A stretch of 7,674 bases of DNA from Thermoplasmata archaeon (GTDB lineage Archaea; Thermoplasmatota; Thermoplasmata; Lutacidiplasmatales; UBA184), in the NCBI GenBank assembly GCA_030037695.1, contig JASHQF010000031.1:1-7674 (forward strand), in the 5' to 3' direction. Below, one piece after another: positions 5,059 through 7,674 of this stretch. Both the position numbers and the translations under genes were made by a program. The notes beneath the pieces were generated by a model. The model ran no database searches and was not told the DNA's origin. It saw nothing but the letters and a program-made list of their open reading frames with translations. Within the stretch, counting starts at the first letter, position 1, and each line of letters begins with the position of its first letter.

Positions 5059-7674
5059 CGGGCGTCCTCGTCCGACCCGAGCGCCTCCGCCCGGCGGCGC
5101 ATCGCCCGATCTAGGTCGTCCGGATCGACGGTGATGCGCGGCGGCTCGACGACCTGCGTCCCCCGGCAGAACCGGGCGACGCCGTCCGCGCCGACGATCG
5201 CACCGAGCGAGCCGTCGGCGACGAGCGAGGCGAGCCAATCGGCGAGCTCCGCCGGGGGCGGCCCCGGGGTCCACGCCGCTTCGATCGCCCCGAGGTCCAC
5301 CGGTCCGAGCCGATCGACGATCCCGAGCGTGGCGGCCCGCCCTTCCGCGAGACGCTGCAGCTCGGCCGCTCCGTCGTCCGGCGCCCTCCGGCGTCGCCGG
5401 CGGGCGAACGCCGCGACCCCGAGCCCCGCCGTCGCCAGGCCGACCGCGGCGAGGAGCTCCCCCTCGGCGGGGCCCACGCCGGTCGGTCCGGGGAGCGCCG
5501 GGACGGCGATCGGCCCGAGGACGACGACCCCGGCCGCGTCCACGACCGTGAAGGTCCCCCCCGCCGGGCCGGGGGCGGTGAAGTTGAGCCAGAGCCCGCT
5601 CGATCCGTTGGGGAGGAGGTAGGCCGCCACGAACGTCTCGGTCGTCGCCAGGCCCGACGCGAACTCCACCTCGAGGATCGCGCCCGGGACGGGGTTCCCG
5701 AACCGATCGCGCACGAGCCAGAACGTGGCGTTCAGGCGCCGGCCCGGGTCGACGACCCGGGGTCCGTAGAGGGCGACCTCGTCCCGGTCCGCGCCGGCGA
5801 ACCCGCCGGCCGTCGGCGGAGCCCCGGGGAGCGAGGGTCCCGAGAGCGAGAGGGTGAACGGACCGGCCGCGCGCTCCACGATCGAGAGCGCGAGGACCCC
5901 GCCGACCCAGGCGGAGACCGGGACCTCGAACGAGCCGTTGCCGAGCGCGGGGAGGGGTCCGACGCCCGACGCGTTGACCCAGGGGGCGGGGCCGGCGGGG
6001 GAGTCGACCGACAGCTCCGCCGCGCTCCCGAACGCCGCGTCGACCGTCCCGGAGGCCGTCAGCGCCTGCCAGGCGACCGGGACGGGGGTGCCGACCGTCA
6101 CGGCGTTCGTCGGCGGCGCTTCGGCGAGCGCGAGGCGGGCGGCCGGGGGGACGACGACCTCGATCTCGGCCGAGGCGGACGCCTGGCCCCCGAGCGCGTC
6201 GACGACCTCCAGCGTCAACCGAACGGGACCCGGCACGGTCGGTGCGAAGACGAGCGGGATCGCCCCGTCCGAGGGGGCGGTACCGGCCGCGAGCGGAAGC
6301 CCGGCCGTCGACAGATTCCACCAGTACCGGGCGGGGAGCGCGCCGCCGGAGAGGTTCGCGGAGACGTTCGCGCTCGCCCCCTCGGTGAGGGCGGCGGGGA
6401 GGCCAACGATCGCGCCGACGGTCGGCGGGGGGACGACGGTGACGGAGAAGGGGGCCGAGCCGTTCGCTCCGGCGCCGTCGATCGCCCAGGCCGTCCCCCC
6501 GTAGCGACCCGGCGTGGACTCGGAGACCGAGAACTCCCAGGTGGGCCCGGACGACACCGAGCAGTTCGTCCCCAGGGTCGGGAACTGCACGCACGCCTCC
6601 CGGAACGGGAGGGTTCCCGAGCCGGGCGCGGCCACGACCGAGAGCGGGATCGCGCTTCCCGGGTAGCCCACCGGCGCGGCGGGATCCACGCCGAGCCGCG
6701 GTGGGGGGTCGATCGTCACGGGCGAGAACGTCCAGGTCGCGAACGAGTAGCCGTTCGTGATCTCGGCCGTCGGCTGCGCGACCCCCGCCGAGGGGTACGT
6801 GAGGTTCGTGGCGCAGGCCAACGTCGCCTCGCCCTGCCCGGAGGGCGTGCTCCCGCAGGCGAGCGGGACCGGGGGGAGCCCGAGCCCGGGATCGACGCTG
6901 GCCGTGTAGGCGAACCCGGCCGCGCCGACGGCCCCGAGATCGACCGCGACCGAGCCGCCCGCGTCGATCGCCGTCCGGTTGATCCCGCCCTCGAGGACGT
7001 TCGTCACGATCGCGACGAGCGTCACCGTACGCCCCGACGCCGTCTCCTCCGTACCGTTGACGAGCGCCGACGCGGCGACGGAGAGCGTGCCGACGCCGGC
7101 CCCGGGGACGGCCACGACGACCGCGCTCGGCCCGAGGGCGCCGTCCGCGAACTCCCAGCCGGTACCGTTGAGCGCCCAGACGAACGTCACGGGACCGGGG
7201 GTCGACGTGCCGTCCGCCGCCCGGCCGGAGGCTGCGAACGTCGTCGGGGCCCCGACCGAGGTCGTCACGGGGGAGCCCGCCGGAGCGATCGCGACCGACG
7301 CGAGCTCCCAAACGAAGTCGAGAACGTAGGGTGATCCTGCGCTCCCGCTGCGGAACTCGTAGCCGCTGGGGGGGAGCCCGGCGAGCCCGATCGTGACCGG
7401 GCCGTACGGGCCCTCGTACTCGGTGCACGTCGTCCCGGAGGTTCCGTTCGCGCAGGCCGCGGAGGGGATCGCGGGGGCGTACCTGAACGTCCCGCTCGCG
7501 TTGGTCGTCGACGACCCTGTCTCGGCGACACAGCTCGAGCCTGCGACGGCCCCCGACGGTTCTTCAACGACGAGCGCGGTGACGGAATAGTCGATCTCCA
7601 GCGCCACCGCGTCGACCGCGGCCTCGGACAAGGGGCCACCTTCGAGCCCGAGCGACCCGGTGTACGGTCCGGGG
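5055..7674 (-). CDS. Large N-glycosylated surface protein with PKD/Ig-like domains, one C-terminal TM helix and a cytoplasmic winged-helix-like domain (5' end beyond window)
   Basis: The frame is open to the right edge, so the signal peptide and true start are outside. Positions below count from the TTG at 7631 (858 residues; 14 more codons are visible upstream). Residues 1-722 are small-residue, Pro/Val/Thr-rich and beta-like, typical of archaeal surface proteins. PKD-like units lie at about 308-400 and 401-495, the latter with TVPGPVRLTLEVVDALGG. A Big_1/invasin-like unit lies at about 625-705 (VRDRFGNPVPGAILEVEF). There are sixteen N-X-S/T sequons and closely spaced Cys pairs at 60/69, 259/273 and 347/357. 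Residues 726-743 form a membrane helix, followed by six Arg (744-749), a stop-transfer signal that places the tail in the cytoplasm. Residues about 763-823 resemble a winged helix (LGIVDRLGPVDLGAIEAAW, then LADWLASLVADGSLGAIV, then GVARFCR). Function is unknown; adhesion, S-layer association or signalling are possible. It ends at TAG 5057-5055, overlapping the glyA stop. Confidence 0.85.
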   Translation of the reverse strand, partial: PGPYTGSLGLEGGPLSEAAVDAVALEIDYSVTALVVEEPSGAVAGSSCVAETGSSTTNASGTFRYAPAIPSAACANGTSGTTCTEYEGPYGPVTIGLAGLPPSGYEFRSGSAGSPYVLDFVWELASVAIAPAGSPVTTSVGAPTTFAASGRAADGTSTPGPVTFVWALNGTGWEFADGALGPSAVVVAVPGAGVGTLSVAASALVNGTEETASGRTVTLVAIVTNVLEGGINRTAIDAGGSVAVDLGAVGAAGFAYTASVDPGLGLPPVPLACGSTPSGQGEATLACATNLTYPSAGVAQPTAEITNGYSFATWTFSPVTIDPPPRLGVDPAAPVGYPGSAIPLSVVAAPGSGTLPFREACVQFPTLGTNCSVSSGPTWEFSVSESTPGRYGGTAWAIDGAGANGSAPFSVTVVPPPTVGAIVGLPAALTEGASANVSANLSGGALPARYWWNLSTAGLPLAAGTAPSDGAIPLVFAPTVPGPVRLTLEVVDALGGQASASAEIEVVVPPAARLALAEAPPTNAVTVGTPVPVAWQALTASGTVDAAFGSAAELSVDSPAGPAPWVNASGVGPLPALGNGSFEVPVSAWVGGVLALSIVERAAGPFTLSLSGPSLPGAPPTAGGFAGADRDEVALYGPRVVDPGRRLNATFWLVRDRFGNPVPGAILEVEFASGLATTETFVAAYLLPNGSSGLWLNFTAPGPAGGTFTVVDAAGVVVLGPIAVPALPGPTGVGPAEGELLAAVGLATAGLGVAAFARRRRRRAPDDGAAELQRLAEGRAATLGIVDRLGPVDLGAIEAAWTPGPPPAELADWLASLVADGSLGAIVGADGVARFCRGTQVVEPPRITVDPDDLDRAMRRRAEALGSDEDAR

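Noticed and set aside
3538..7428. A 1296-codon open frame on the minus strand, antisense to glyA and out of frame with the surface-protein gene.
   Set aside because: Its translation is Arg/Gly/Pro/Asp-rich low complexity and crosses two well-supported genes. In very GC-rich DNA stop codons are rare, so long empty frames are expected.

Overview
The window looks like chromosomal DNA of a very GC-rich (about 70% by eye) archaeon. Four things support this: an archaeal-type 7S (SRP) RNA, an archaeal/eukaryal-type tyrosyl-tRNA synthetase, a RAD55/KaiC/GvpD-like ATPase, and isolated TATA boxes about 35 nt ahead of start codons that lack Shine-Dalgarno sequences. A cell-surface protein saturated with N-glycosylation sequons fits the same picture. 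A high-GC Thermoplasmatota lineage is my best guess, but that is inference; the phylum cannot be fixed from this window alone.

Layout, left to right. (1) Bases 1-380, minus strand: N-terminal part of tyrosyl-tRNA synthetase, running off the left edge. (2) Bases 381-497: divergent intergenic region with one clear TATA box. (3) Bases 498-2738, plus: a 746-residue protein made of an N-terminal helix-hairpin-helix, a long charged coiled coil and a C-terminal RecA/KaiC-like domain with a degenerate P-loop. (4) About 2811-3125, plus: SRP RNA with its own TATA-like box. (5) 3164-3607, minus: a 147-residue hotdog-fold acyl-CoA thioesterase. (6) 3676 (or 3769)-5058, plus: serine hydroxymethyltransferase, divergent from the thioesterase and apparently sharing a palindromic TATA box with it. 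(7) 5055-7674, minus: C-terminal 872 or so residues of a large secreted, single-pass membrane protein with PKD/Ig-like domains and a small cytoplasmic winged-helix-like domain, running off the right edge.

Most of the content is housekeeping (tRNA charging, protein targeting, one-carbon metabolism) and the genes do not form one pathway. Each protein gene visible here faces the opposite way from its neighbour, so there is no operon. The unusual items are the two architecturally odd proteins and a pair of nearly identical G-run elements. The proteins are the coiled-coil RecA-like ATPase and the glycoprotein with a candidate cytoplasmic DNA-binding-like domain. The elements (26 of 30 bases identical) lie in inverted orientation around the thioesterase gene. 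I found no CRISPR array, tRNA, insertion sequence, prophage or recognisable defence system.
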